Part shown: positions 34,906 to 48,000 of the stretch, piece after piece
Layout of the letters: each line of letters starts with the position of its first letter
How positions within the stretch are numbered: position 1 is the stretch's first letter
Assembly: GCA_013399695.1 (NCBI GenBank)
Contig: VXAU01001250.1
Span: forward strand, 412,949 to 476,948
DNA: 64,000 nucleotides
Reading direction: 5' to 3'
From: Formicarius rufipectus
Taxonomy: Eukaryota > Chordata > Aves > Passeriformes > Formicariidae
Notes under the pieces: model-generated
The model's input: the letters and a program-made list of their open reading frames with translations, nothing else
Database searches by the model: none
What the model was told of the DNA's origin: nothing
Made by a program: the position numbers and the translations under genes

Positions 34906-37900
34906 ACTGAATTATAAACTCACTGCCACTGCATAAATGTATAAATATTTTTCCCTATTGTTTTGTGTACTCCAACAATATGCAAAGACTGTTCTTGTTC
35001 TGTAGCCACAGTTAGATTTACCAAAACCCAAATACCTGAGTCCTTTCAGACCTATCAGCAATTGTCTTTGAGTCTCTAAAACTCTCTTACTTGATGTTCT
35101 CCAATAGGGCTTAGCTGTCTTTTTAGTGTGCTTTATAAAGTCACCATTACTTTCCCCAGTACTTTCCTACTAGTATAACATTTTAGTTCATTTTTATGGC
35201 TTGTTTTGCTGGAACACACCCAAACCCTTCAAATACAGTCTGGTATGCTGTAAACATGTCAGCATTCACTTCTTCCTGCTTTACAATATTGACTCTACAT
35301 TTATGCTTGTTACTACTGGCACACCAAGAATTGCTTGTAAGCCAAACACCACAGTGTGAAATAAGTGTTTGCTTCTGTTCTCTCCTTATAGAAAGTACAG
35401 TTCAAGTTAAATTTCCCAGATGCTTTCTTTTTCATATATGAAAAAAAGACTTGATGCTGAGCAGGGTTGTGCCACAGTGGTTCTTGGCAAAGTCTCTGCT
35501 CCTCCTTTGAAGATTCACAAAGCAGCACGTTCATAATTATTACACTCGCCTTCTCTTACAATCACTGCAAATTTTTGATAAACAGTTACACTGACTAGAT
35601 TTCCAGCAATTACATTCAAACCCAAAACATTGTTTGAAGAGGGTTTTTGTTCACCATCTGCTATACTGTTTCATATGTTAGTTGTGGAATTCTAGTGAAC
35701 TTTGATGTATAACATCCTGCTTTTAGCCATATTTGGACTTCATCCTCTTTCTTCCCTCAAATCATTTGGTGGGTAGTAGTGCAAAGCACAGAAATGGGAA
35801 CTGAAGGTCAGCCATTATGGAAAGTCTAAAGATGTCCTTTGTTTTTCACAGAGTAGATTTAAAAATGAGACGGTGATGATTTTCCCAATATATTACAGAA
35901 CATGTATTCCATTTCTTCTTGTGAAAACACTACATTCTCAGCTGCCTGCTGATGTTTAGGGTATGTTTGACTGCAATGACATGTCTTGCAATGGTTTCCT
36001 AAAGGCTTACGTGCAACAGAATTGCATCACATTTAAACTTAGAAGCTACTTTCAGGTGGCTTCATATGCATCAGTAATGGTACTGTATTTATTTTTTTTC
36101 TGAGCAAGAAAAAAAGGAGAAAAAAACAAACAAACCACATTTTGTCTCTAGTACTCTAAGATGTTTCTTATATTTACCACAATAAATCTGTTTCTAATCA
36201 ATGAAAAATGCTTTTTATTTAAAAAATGTGCTTTTTTTTTTTTTTCTTTTTAAGCACATAGATTTTCTCCTGCCACATGGAGAAATATCATATTTTGTCT
36301 TATGAAACATGTAATGCCTGTAGGAAGTCCTTGCTGCTGTCACAAGAGTGTTAGTGTTATGTCTGCATGAGTAAAACAGCACTGGTCAGTGACACATTGT
36401 TGAACATGAATTTTCTAAGCATGATGGATACAGTGAGTGGATTGCAATTTCTCCTCTAAGATTTCTAATCTGAGACACCCTCACAGACTTCACACTCACA
36501 TGAACCAGCAGCTACCTGACCGTCCAGCACGGTCCAGGCCAGCAGAGACAACAGTTGGCCAGGAGACCTCCAGATACCATGGCTACAGTGAAGGCTTTGC
36601 CTTGATATGGTGTTAGACACCTGTAGACATGTGTCCCTAACTGAAGAACTACTGCTTTTGCTGTTATGTTGCCTGTCAGGTAGTTGGCATGCACTGCTGC
36701 CATGGGTCTGGGTCTGTCTCTATGACTTGTTTCTCATATAAGGCCAAGTAGCAGCTGTCTCCAGGGTTTTTGTCAACTGCTGCTCCCTTTCAGTAGTTGT
36801 CTTACACAATTATGGAGTTTGCGGTAGTTAAGTGACAAGTTTTTTCAGTTGCTTCCTTGTTTTCCAGCTCCCATTTCTATCATCTAATGAGTTCGAAATG
36901 AACAAATATAGTCCAAGTCACCTTTGCTTGAGCCTTTAGATAGGCTTTGCTTCAGCAGTTGCCATATTTTTTTGCGTTGCATAGAAGCTCATTCTGAGCT
37001 TGACTTCTTTGATGACTTAGGCTGTCAATTACTGCATTCAGCTTTTATGATTTGGTAGCAAAATTTATTGGTGCATTTTAAATAAAATGGGCCTTTGCAT
37101 TCAATCATCATGGTTTCTTAAATAAATGTGGAGAAACTCGCAGTAGATACATGAGTATTCGTTTCATATATCACTTTTATTAAAAGTATTTGATCCATGA
37201 AGACTTTTTACTTTTTCATGAAGGCAAGAGCAGATTTGTTATAGTCTTACTCAATACAATAATCAATTATTATTTATGGCAGTGTTCTCATACAGAATCA
37301 AAAACCACCTTAATGAACCCAGAACTTTTGAATGGCAAAAAAAGATATGGAGGATGGGAGTATTTCCGATCTTACCTAATTTCATGGAAATTACAGCAGA
37401 GCAGATCTGGCTACTTCCAGCCAGCGAATGCGTTTGGAATATCACTAGACATTTCTCAGCTTTGAGGAAGGATATGATCATAACTGCAACCAAAAAAGAC
37501 CACTTAAGATGTGTAATCTGACCTTTATTATGTGCCAGATTAAGTTTTGCTATTATCTTAATCAGAAAAAGACATATTTTAAAAAAATAATTAATTCAAT
37601 GTTTTGTTAATGAATGCTTCATCATAAATCCATTTGCTAAGTCTCAATAATGATGTATTAAGAGTCTGGGGACTTGAGGGGGCAGGTTACAGGGCAAGGT
37701 AGCCTGTTTAAAGTATATTTAATATCCTATATCATCAGTAAACTCTTAAACACCAAATAACTGCTGTTTGATTTTGTCTGTGCTTTATTAATTGCTATAC
37801 TTTGAGTAAACTTACAGATGTTTCACTGTATCTGAAATATACATTCATTATGCAATAAATAAATCTATATTTTCCTTTAAGTGTAATTTATTATTTGCCT

Positions 37901-40900
37901 TGGCAGGCTAATACCTGGAAACTGTTTGCCAATTCTGCCAAAGAATGCATAAATTCTAACAAGAAAAAAAAAAGGTCTTATGGCTAAAATATGGAACTGC
38001 AGTTTATCCAATGGGTATTATTGCTAAGCAGAGAAAAGTAAGACTCAAAATCTTGTAACACACATTCTGTTTCTAAGCATCACTGATTTCACATGTCTCC
38101 TGAACATAGTCCTTTTCCATTTCTCCTGCAGGAAAAGTGTAAGTATAGAGCCAATATAAGTATCTCAAGTATGTAGTGCATTCCACTTGAAAACCTCATC
38201 GATGCTTTCAGCAAGAGGAAATATGCGTAGATATGTGTGGAGATAGTTAATAGTGATTATGACAGAAGCATGTCATCAAAGTGGTCCATGCTATGATGAC
38301 AATAAAAATACCGTGTTTTGATTTGTGTTTTTTCTATTGAGCATAATGATCATAAGTTCAATCAGAATAATTTTAGCTCAGTGCAGATTTAACTTTTTTT
38401 TTTTTAATTAAAAAAAAATGGAAAAAGGGTCAGAAAAAGAATTATTAAAGGTAACACAGAAATAAAAAAAGTGGAATAAGAAGGGGAAAATGGAAAAGGA
38501 GGATATAAGTTGCATACATTCACATTTTAAGGTATATTGGAGCAAAATAAAATTAAGCAACCCTGAAAACACTCTGTTCTAAATATTTTAGATGAAAAAA
38601 CTCCATATGGGATTTAAAACTGCTCTGAGTAATGAGAATGATGTGCAACAGACTAAGGAAACAGACCTTCACTGTACCTGCTTATTCATCATTTTAGAAA
38701 ATGAGAGGCTGATTTTCCATGTATTGTTCAACGTCTCTGCATACTCGAGAGCAGTCTTTGGTGGATGCTCTCTGCTTTCAGGGTCATTGCTACCACCTGC
38801 TTACACGTGGATGCTTGCCACCTGGACTACCATTATGCTAGTGATGACAGCAATAGCTTACCAGAAAATATTTGGTCAGATGCATCTCACTTCCAATGAA
38901 GATGCAATCATTCTTACAGTGCTCAAGGTTTTACACTATGTCTTTGGCTAAGCTTATAATATGGAAACGTTCTCAGCTTGGCGACTTTCTTAAAGGATCA
39001 TGTTAATTTTTTTTCTGAATCTTAACAATTGCCTAAAAAATAAATTCCTCCAATAAGTCAAGGATGAGAAAGTCAGGCTTATGCCTGAGTCCTGCTGACA
39101 TGCTCCTGCTGTCGCAGTACACTATTCAGCGAGCAGCAGTCACCTACAATAATGTTTGGGAGGCACTTCATTTTTGCATGTGAAAAGTTTTTATTAATAC
39201 ATGTGTCTAATTATTTAGAATTTGGGGGGGTTGTTTGTTCAGGAGTTTACCAAGAAAACATCAGATGTATTTATTACTCAGAAGAGAATTCAGTGTCTGT
39301 TTTTCCTCACTCATGATCTTCTCTGATAACTTGTGGATCGTGAATTCTTAACTGATTCACTTTAGACAGAGAGAAAATACTAAATGTATTTGGCTTATGA
39401 TGGAAATGTTAAATAATGCTTTTTAATACAAAAAAATTGTTTCTTCCTGTTACATGAAATGTTTGCCCTTTTAACATTTTTTCCCTTAACAATGTGCAGA
39501 TGACCAGTTCCCCACCTGGAGCAAGTAGCCTCCTCAGAGCTCATTGCTGATATGGCTCCAGTCTGAGTTAACAGTAAGTTCTTGTTCTGTGTAATTGATT
39601 CATGGAGCATTTCCATATGTGTGTTAAGCTGTCAGTGGGAGAAAGGTTCCTATACAGGAATATTTTGGAATATTAAGACTATAAGTCAAGACTTGTAGCA
39701 GTACCAATACTTTTCATTAGACAGCTGTTATAACTGGTGAAAACAAAACTCTTCAGACACATATTTCTTCAGGTCACACCTAAGAACATATCCACATGAG
39801 CATAGACTCAAAACCTATGCTGTGCTCTACTTTGTTAATATTGACTGGGGTTCTTTTTTGACAATTTTCAATTCAGTTAGTATTCATAGAAGTGAAGACA
39901 GTAACCAAAAAAATTAACAGAAAATATATTTAAAGGAGATTATGTTTTAATTAGATGTTTTAGACTTTCAGGAAAATTTGACAAAGCTGGAATGAATTTG
40001 CAAATGAATTTGGTCATTATGAACTGGTGCTTCTGCTGAGAAATTTGAGGCAGTTTTGTTCACACTAAGCAATCCAGCTTGCAACCACGTTAAACAGTCC
40101 AGTTCAGTGTACTGAAAGTAATGTTGTTGAGAGACACTTTTTACCCCCAAAAACACTTGTACCTGAACAAATGGCAGGGTTTAATTTTACTTTCTTTAAA
40201 TTCTTGCATATCCAGCAATGCCTCTAGCTTCATAAGAGCTAATCTGAACTTTTGACTGTATTGGAAAAAGATGGTCCTAAGTAATTTGTGAAATTCTCGT
40301 GTACAGTTATGTAAGGCCTCTTGGAAGTATTTTCATATTTATATTTTATTATCTTGGGGCTGCATTGTACTATGTCCCATATGCTTTTACCTTGTGTTAA
40401 CACAAATTTAAATGTCCAGGTTGCTATTTGCCTTACAGAAAGCCAATATACTTTAACACAATGGCACTTTTATTATGTAAAACAATATATATATGTCAAC
40501 TCTATTTCTTAACAAAGATTATTTTAATGAAAGTAGGCAAAATTATCATGCCTTAATGATTCTGAAATGTACTTTGGTGCTGCAGTTTATCTCATGTTTT
40601 GTCTGTCCACATACTCCATGACTCCTTTCTGATTTACAGCTGGAAGGCCATGACATAGAATATAATGGCTTGCTTCAGGCAGTACAGCAGTCAAGAAAGA
40701 AAAAGTCTTGCTGGGTGGGGTCCTCTCCCAGTATGCAATCTGTGGCTGGTGACCAAGGACAACTAGGAAGCAAGGTATCTTCACTCTGACAGCTTCAGCT
40801 GTGGGATTGAGGCCTGTCCCAGGAAAACTATTAGGAAACAGAGGTCTTCCCCCACTTACTTTCTTCTGAATATATGACAAGGCAGGATACTGTGTCTGTT

Positions 40901-41792
40901 CAGAAGCTCTAGCAAAACTCCTGCTGTGGAAGGGCTGGGTGGAAACAAAAGGAACCAGTGGCAGGAGTGGCTTTATGAATTGTACCAAAGGTGCGACTAA
41001 GAATTAGAAAAGGAATGATATGAGTCAAAGCAAAACAAAAGAAAAGCAAAATGTAAACATATTTCCTGTGTTTGGGTTAGGGGTGAGGGGGTGTTGGAAA
41101 CAGGATAGTTTTGCATTTTTTAACTGCAAAGGCTGATGATATGAAAGGAGAAGAAATAAATAATGGATGTCACAAAAAATTACTATGAAGTGTTGAGATT
41201 GTCTTTGGGAAGATGAAGCAGTGAGACTGGTGACAATTACAGCTTTCCAGCACTTCCACTTTTCCAAGTCAAACAACTAAAGGGAAGTATAATTCGTCAG
41301 CACTTAAAGCTCCTTAAAAAGATATTTTAGGATTAATTTATTTGATTCCCAGCTTTTCACATAATTGAACATATTTCATAAGGGGAACCAAGACAAGAAA
41401 GTTCATGACATCCATTATATCAAGCATATAGTCCATGCAGATACCTGATTAGACAACTCCTGACCACAGAAGGAAGTATTAAAAAATAGTTCAACTGAAT
41501 GAGATACTATACTGTGCCAACTTCAATCTACTGGTTCTATCAGCTCTAATTATAGTCAGCTAATTCCATTAGCTTCTTAAATACATTTTAAGCTGTAGTA
41601 CTTACAAGCTAAGAGCAAGTGCTACCCTTTAATGGAGTTACCATTTTCAGTGTAACCTTTTCATTCTGTCAAGGAAATAATTACTCATTACTTTTGCCAT
41701 GATAGAAGTTTGTTAATTTTTTTCTTCTTTTATTTGATTATTTAACACCAAATACCAAATAGTATTTGGTTTACTTAGCAATATTACAGATA
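34906..41792. other. Long unrecognised AT-rich intergenic stretch
   Basis: No gene or named repeat is supported over nearly 7 kb. Open frames at 38592-38951 (plus, 119 codons) and 40587-40988 (minus, 133 codons, the longest in the window) show no domain or splice framework that I recognise. The segment 36480-36800 is slightly more GC-rich and unassigned. Homopolymer runs lie near 36231-36246 (T), 38396-38405 (T) and 38410-38417 (A). Confidence 0.5.
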
Positions 41793-41924
41793 AACAGAAT
41801 ATTCTGAATTGGAAGGGACCCACAAGGGTCTTTGAGTCCAGCTCTTAAGTGAATGGCCCATACAGGGATCAAACCCACAAACTTGGTGTCTTTAGCACCA
41901 TGCTCTCACCAACTAAGTTAATCT
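41793..41924 (-). mobile_element. tRNA-Ile/CR1 SINE (TguSINE1-like)
   Basis: Read on the minus strand, TTAACTTAGTTGGTGAGAGC is a well-preserved tRNA-Ile D-arm/A-box. ATGGTGCTAAAGACACC is the anticodon arm (AAT changed to AAA), and GGGTTTGATCCC (plus 41866-41877) is the B box. TGTATGGGCCATTCACTTAAGAG is the acceptor side plus linker. The CR1 tail (ACCCTTGTGGGTCCC, CAATTCAGAATATTCTGT) runs to 41793. Of the three copies it has the best A-box half. Confidence 0.92.
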
Positions 41925-43090
41925 TAAGGTAAATATTTGCAATGCATCATCAGCTCAAAGCAAAGTATGAGAAAAAAAGATGTAAACAAAATATTGTGAT
42001 ATTCAATTCTTGATAATGTACAAAAGTCAATGTAGTAAGGTATTATGATTGCTCCATCACATCAAATGGTAGACAAAGTGCACCTGTAGCGTGCTCTTAA
42101 AGGTTAGACTGCTATTCAGAGAAGTGATATTCTCCACTGTAGTCAACAACTTGGCAAGTCAGAAAGAAATTCAATAATTTGTCCTTTAATTTGGAAAGAG
42201 AATAAGAAATAGGAACCACAAAGTAGAAATGAGGCTTAACCAAAAAATGTAAGCTCACTCTTTAGGGGAGTTTGAAATATTTTCTCCTTAAAAGAAATCC
42301 CACCATGCATTCAATATAATGTTTTATCTATCTTTTTGATCATAAAGGTATGTGACAATTATACAGTATGCTTAAGCTATCAGGAAATACCTGCATTTAG
42401 GAAAAAAATGGTACACTTCTGTTCCAATATCCTAAGAGGAAATTCTTGATACATTACATCAATACAACCAACTGTAGTGAAAGGTATCTTCCTTCCAATA
42501 TTTCCACAAAATTTAATACTTATAAAAAGCATTTTCTTCATAGAACTACATCCATTTCTAGCTGATCTTTATAGGTATTGCATTTACTTATATACAGGTT
42601 TAAATCTCATACTTGGATATGTGACCCAGAATGTCACTTCCTCTGTAACGCAGTGTAGGCTAGAACATGACAGAAAGCAAATGGAGAGGGGCCCCCATTT
42701 GTGATAAAAAATAACGTATGCATAAACTTTTTTTGTCATGATTTCAGTACTCTGTGTCCCAAGTCAGTGCAGGCCTGCATAGAGAAGCAGTACAATTCCT
42801 AAAGGAGTATGAACAGTCAAGAAAGTAAAAATGGGTTATTTTTTTTAAATAGCAGAATCATTACAGAAATTTGGTTTGGTGAAATGTGGGTTTTAAAGTG
42901 ATGTTATTAACATCTAGTGGCTAAACTTCTTTACAGCAAGCACATTGTTGATGTTTGCTTTCTGCTTAGATGCACTGCAGAGGTTAAAATTTAGAAGTTG
43001 AGACAAATAATACTTTTAGCCTTTAAAACAGTTATTCTCAGATCTTTTTCAAAGCTTTTGAGGTAATCTGAAGCTTTTTCAATGCTGTGT
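41925..43090. other. Unrecognised intergenic DNA
   Basis: AT-rich sequence with no supported gene. Confidence 0.5.
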
Positions 43091-45045
43091 GCAAGTCAAA
43101 GAACACAGAAATGTCAAAAAAAAATCTAGGAAGAGGGAATCAAGGGTCAGCCCAGAAAATGAACAGGAAAACCAGCAAAGTTTCAAAAGAAAGGGCTCAT
43201 TGGAGGACTGGAGGATTTTCTAAGCAGGTAATTCCACTGTCCTGTTGTTGTAGTCTAAAAGAAAGGGACTCCAGCTTGAAGAACATGGCTACTCTTGCCC
43301 CGTTTGCCAGTTCAAAAGCTGAGTGAAGCTGAGCATGAATATAAACATGGACACACACAAAGGCACACACAGGATACTGACACAGCTGGTCCCGCAGTTT
43401 GACACACATGCTGTTTTCAACAGCACCCAAAGAAAGAAGTCACGTGAAACACAAGTGCAAGACAGGCAAGTCCCCTCTTGCTCCTGGGCTGGAAGAGTCA
43501 GGAGGTCACTAGTGCAGTGCACACATGAACTTTTCAGGTTCACACATATTTGCAGGTCCTTCAAGTGTCAGCACACCCCCTCTATTCACCTATCACCCCT
43601 GCCCATATCCTAGACCCTCTTACCCACTTCATGGGCCCCTTGCCCTCTGGTTGATTCAGATTGATGCTCATCAGGAAACACATGGCATTCAAATCTTTGT
43701 CCCACAGACAACCCACACTCACAAGTCCCCTCAGCTGGCTAGTCCAGCTTGATGTTTGCTAGTGAATACACAAGTACACACACATACACTTGCACCTCTC
43801 ACATGTGTACTGAGTTTAGGGAAAATACAGACACTTGACATGAACCAGTAGGCACAAGACCCATGGGCTGTGAACAGCAGTCTGCTCCAGCTGCCAGCAC
43901 TGAGCATCTGAATCAGCTCTAATCACACCTGGTTTTTGGGTCACAGACCACGCCTGCTCCAGTGACTGAAGGTTAAGGACTACAACTCACTTCAGTCCCT
44001 GGTACTGTGAGCCCACTCATTTCAGTAGCTGGCAGCACAGGCCAGATGCCTACACCCTGAGACTAACTCCTGCAGTTGGTCCCAAATTTCACTCACATAC
44101 AGAGGTCTTACCTGTAGCTAGCAACACACATACTTCTTTGCAATACACTGTTATAGTATTAGGACCTGGTGAAATTCTTCTTTCCCCTACCAACACAGAT
44201 TGGGAGGTAATTGCCTATAATGCTCCCACTACCAGATAACAAAGGAAGAGATGATGAGTTGAGGTGGGTTGCCTAGCTACCTTAGTGGCTGGAATGAGTG
44301 GGGTGAGGGGAAGGGAGCACTTGTTTTTGTTTTTGTGGTTTTTTTTTCTGCTGGCAGGGGAGGGAGATGACTTCTGTGGGGGAAAGAGACGTCTCCTTCG
44401 GAGAGCCTCTGCCCCTGCGAGTTGATCTCCTTCCTTCTTCTCCCTCTCCAACCCTTGGATTTTTGAGTTCTTGGTGCTTCAGAGAGAGAGACAGAGAGAG
44501 AGCCATTTGCTACCTGGGTTTTGCTGCAGGTTTCCTGACAGAACCAATGGCCTCCATCAAAGAGTGGGTGTCCTGCCCCATCCCCGGCTTCCCAGCCTGG
44601 TGAGTTTTCCTTCCTCCAGCCAAGGACTATGAGAGAGTTTTGCTCATGGAAAAGGATCCCAGCTCATCCCTCTCTGAGTGGCTCCTCACTGATCCCACGC
44701 CATCCAGCCCAGAAGGACACACACTGAATTGCCTGTGCCCTGGGGCAGCCCTGCACTGGCCAAGGAGTGACATCACCACCTGCTGTCCATAAATATTACT
44801 CTCTTCAATGGGAACAGAGACTGCATAGTGTTCAGAGGGGTTAATTACAAATTGGTCATTCAGTTCCATTTTCTTTGCTTCTCTTGAATAGATATATAGA
44901 TATATATTGCAGTTAAGAACTGTTATCCTTTCTTATATCATATTTTAATTAAAGTTTGTTCTAAATTTAATGGAGGTTTTTTCCTCCTTCTTTGGTTTCT
45001 AGTCTAATAAATTTCTTAATTTCCTCTAAATTAAGACACACACAG
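43091..45045 (+). other. GC/CA-rich block, possibly an old LTR-type retroelement
   Basis: Composition changes here from AT-rich to GC/CA-rich, with many CACACA words (43340-43810) and then a GC-rich section (44300-44770). Its right part is LTR-like on the plus strand. A TATA-like CATAAATA is at about 44789-44796 and an AATAAA at 45005-45010, followed by a pyrimidine-rich end reaching AAGACACACACA at about 45033-45044. A left border and target duplication are not found. Numerous overlapping open frames on both strands (43087-43752 and 44215-44869) have no recognisable domain and look like composition effects. An (AG)n run lies at 44480-44502. Confidence 0.35.
44480..44502. repeat. (AG)n microsatellite
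   Basis: Imperfect AG dinucleotide run interrupted by one ACAG. Confidence 0.85.
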
Positions 45046-48000
45046 AGAAATTGAATTGTGAGATTTTGCAGAGATATGTAAGAGACATTTTAGCAAGAAG
45101 ACACAAGAAGATAGGACAGAGCATGGTAATCAGGTGCAGGGTTCAGCCAGGAAAGAGTATAGACTTTTCCTGTTTTTACATTGAAAAAGGTCCTTGGATA
45201 AATACCTTTAAAGGACCAGAAACTCTCTTACACAACCTAACAGTATTTAATCAACATAAACAAATTGGGTAATGGCTGCTGATAAACTGTGCTAAGTTAG
45301 CATTGCCTACATTTGATCAGGTAGTTCAAGTCAAGCTATCTCAGAGTTTCTTGGTCAACAGTGAGGTGAAAATTGATCATTCAACTCTGGTAACACAACA
45401 ATGAGAACCATTCTAAAGGCATATGACTGTGAACTTAAAAATTTACCCTCCAGTTAAAAAAATTAATATTTAAAATGTTTACCTAATTTAAGCTCAGATT
45501 ACTCATAGTGGTCATTATTACAATTTAATTTCTCTTGGCATTCACTAACACCATTTCAATAAAGCGCCTCAATTTAGTGATTTCCTTTCTATTGCTTTAG
45601 TTGAGACCAACAATGAGATGACACATCCACAGGTGTGAGGCATTACCATAAAATCCTTCTCCCTTACTCTCTCCTGAATTTACCTCTCTTTCTTCTCTTA
45701 AGGGTCTTACAAGGGTTTTCAGATATATATCCCTCTCTTTTATTCAGAATACAGTTATTCTGATCAACCCTATATCAGATCTCAGGCTGTGTGACTGAGG
45801 ATTCCTCTAGGGTTCATAAGTGAATGAATTACAGGAACAGGACGACTGGGCAATGTATTTGTGGGTTTTTTTTTCAAATTATTTTACTATTGAATGACCA
45901 TATAATTCTGTACAATATTCTATTGAAAAATAATTTCTGATTGTCATCTAATTAAAAAAATTGAAGTTTGCTTACCCAGTTACTGATGTCACCAGATTTT
46001 CCTGATTTGGCTGTAACATCTGGAAATTGATTGGAAGACAATATGGCATTTTATGAAATAAAACTCAAATTTCTTTATGATTCATGTAAAACAACTGTAT
46101 AGACCAACACAAGAACTCTTTGCTTATTTCCTACTTGGGTGTGTCTGATGACATTGAGTCAGAAATTTTCAGGACCTTTTTTAGCACAGTTTCTAAAGCT
46201 GTTTCCATGTAAGTTAAGGTAAAATTTGCATTACTCTGAATGACACCAGAGATAAAGTAACAGACTGAATCACTTTCAAAAATTTCTGCATAGTTGAATT
46301 TCATGTCTATAAAGTTTGATCAAAGGCTGTCTTGGATTACTCAAGAGGGTTTTTTTACTTCATCAAGCATATGAGGGCAAGGGATAAAAGGAAAGGGTCA
46401 CTTCATTTTTGATACGGATAATTATGGATAAATATTCTCAGTAGACAGTATAGTGATAACATGCAATATTCATTACTTTACAATTACCTTTTCTTGTACT
46501 TGAATCTGTTGGTCAGACAGCAGAAGGGTGCTATCATGTTGAAGAAAATGATCATGTCCGACTCCCAGTGTTCCTCTCCTAACCTATGACTTCAAGCTAT
46601 CAGTAGTCACTAACTGTAACTATGGAGCTTCCCTATAATAGAGTAGCTGGGGAGGAAGAGTACTGCTCTTCACTACAAGTGCACAACTGATTACAAAAAG
46701 GCAGATTGCTAAAATTACTCCTGTTCTGTGTATCGCATCCAATTGTCCAGGTTTTAAGATAAAGGATCCATTTTCTGGGCTGATCTTTCTTTCTTTCTTT
46801 TTGAAACTGAAATAGTAGGTTTAGAGATGGAAATACTATTATTATAAAAAGAACCAAGTAACTGACATTCATAGAAGGTAGCTTTAATGAGAAGACACTG
46901 TTGGTGATGTGGGATAAAATCAAAATGAAAGGTCATGGACACAGTGATAAACAGGAAACTGAAGCTGTGTCTTTCTAACACGGTGTTCATAAATGTGAAT
47001 TATCTTTGCAATTTTCAGAGAAGGATGCCCCTCTTTTGCTTTACCCTCTTTTACCTTCAATATTTGCTCTGACATAAATGCAATCCTTACATATCTTGTA
47101 AAAGGAAACCAAACTCTGGTATAATATTATTCCCATGAGTAGGAAACTGCTACTACCCTATTGACAGTCCTTAGATAAAGGTAAAAGGTGTATGTACAAA
47201 TGGAAGAACTAAAATGCTACATAAGCTAAGCAGTCACTTTTCCCCTAAGAAAAGTATACGGAATTTCTCATCTGTGTAATATAAACTGCCATGAAATGGA
47301 ATAAATTCATATTAACTTTTAATCCAAAGTTATGCCTCTATACTTGAAATTCTTCTGTGTGCAAGGACATAAAACAATTAGTAAAAGAAAGCCTTTGGCC
47401 AGGAGCACTGTTTAAAAGAACAGGCTAGCAAGTGGATGAAAATCTCATATAGGATGGGAGATTTCCCTGAACTGTCTCAGTGCTTAAAAATATCACTAGT
47501 ATAAAATGTGCTCTGTTTGTTAATAAGAATACTTTGCTTTGAGGAGTCACTGAAATCCTAACCAATATCTTACAACAGAGTCCCTGACAAGGGCTTGTTG
47601 TAAAGAGAGGGAAGTCAATAAAAGTAAAGTGTAAGTGTAATGTTAATGGCAGGTTCTTGTAGGCATTTCCCCCAAATTATACCATTCCTATTCAAATACC
47701 ATCTCGAGAGCCTCAGACAGTGTCAAGTGCAATCACTGTTATTGCAGTTGCCAAGGTAATCAATTGAAATCATAATGAAGGGAACAGAAGGAAATCAATA
47801 GAGTCTGAAATTACAAATAAAGAGAAGCTATCGTTTAAAAGCATTTGGCTGAAATCTTCCATATTAATGGAGTCAGAAATGGCTGTGTCATTCAGAAGCA
47901 GTGTGGTGCATAATTCATTTGAGTGCATTAGAACACCTAAAAGCTATTGTAGCAATTAGTGCTGCCTACCAAGAAAGTGTCCACCTTAGAAGCATCACTG

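Noticed and set aside
34633..34917. 94-codon frame spanning the N run
   Set aside because: About 28 of its codons are gap bases, so the frame cannot be trusted.
36512..36703. Decayed gene or retrocopy on the minus strand
   Set aside because: The 63-codon peptide resembles no family I can name, and there is no poly(A) tail or flanking duplication to support a retrocopy.
38592..38951. Membrane-protein-like frame (plus)
   Set aside because: The hydrophobic stretch near the C-terminus is short and there is no conserved motif or gene context. 119 codons is within chance for 64 kb.
43197..43752. Secreted or cysteine-rich small protein genes in the CA-rich block
   Set aside because: CV/CVHV-type peptides come from CACA repeats, and opposite-strand frames of the same length exist.
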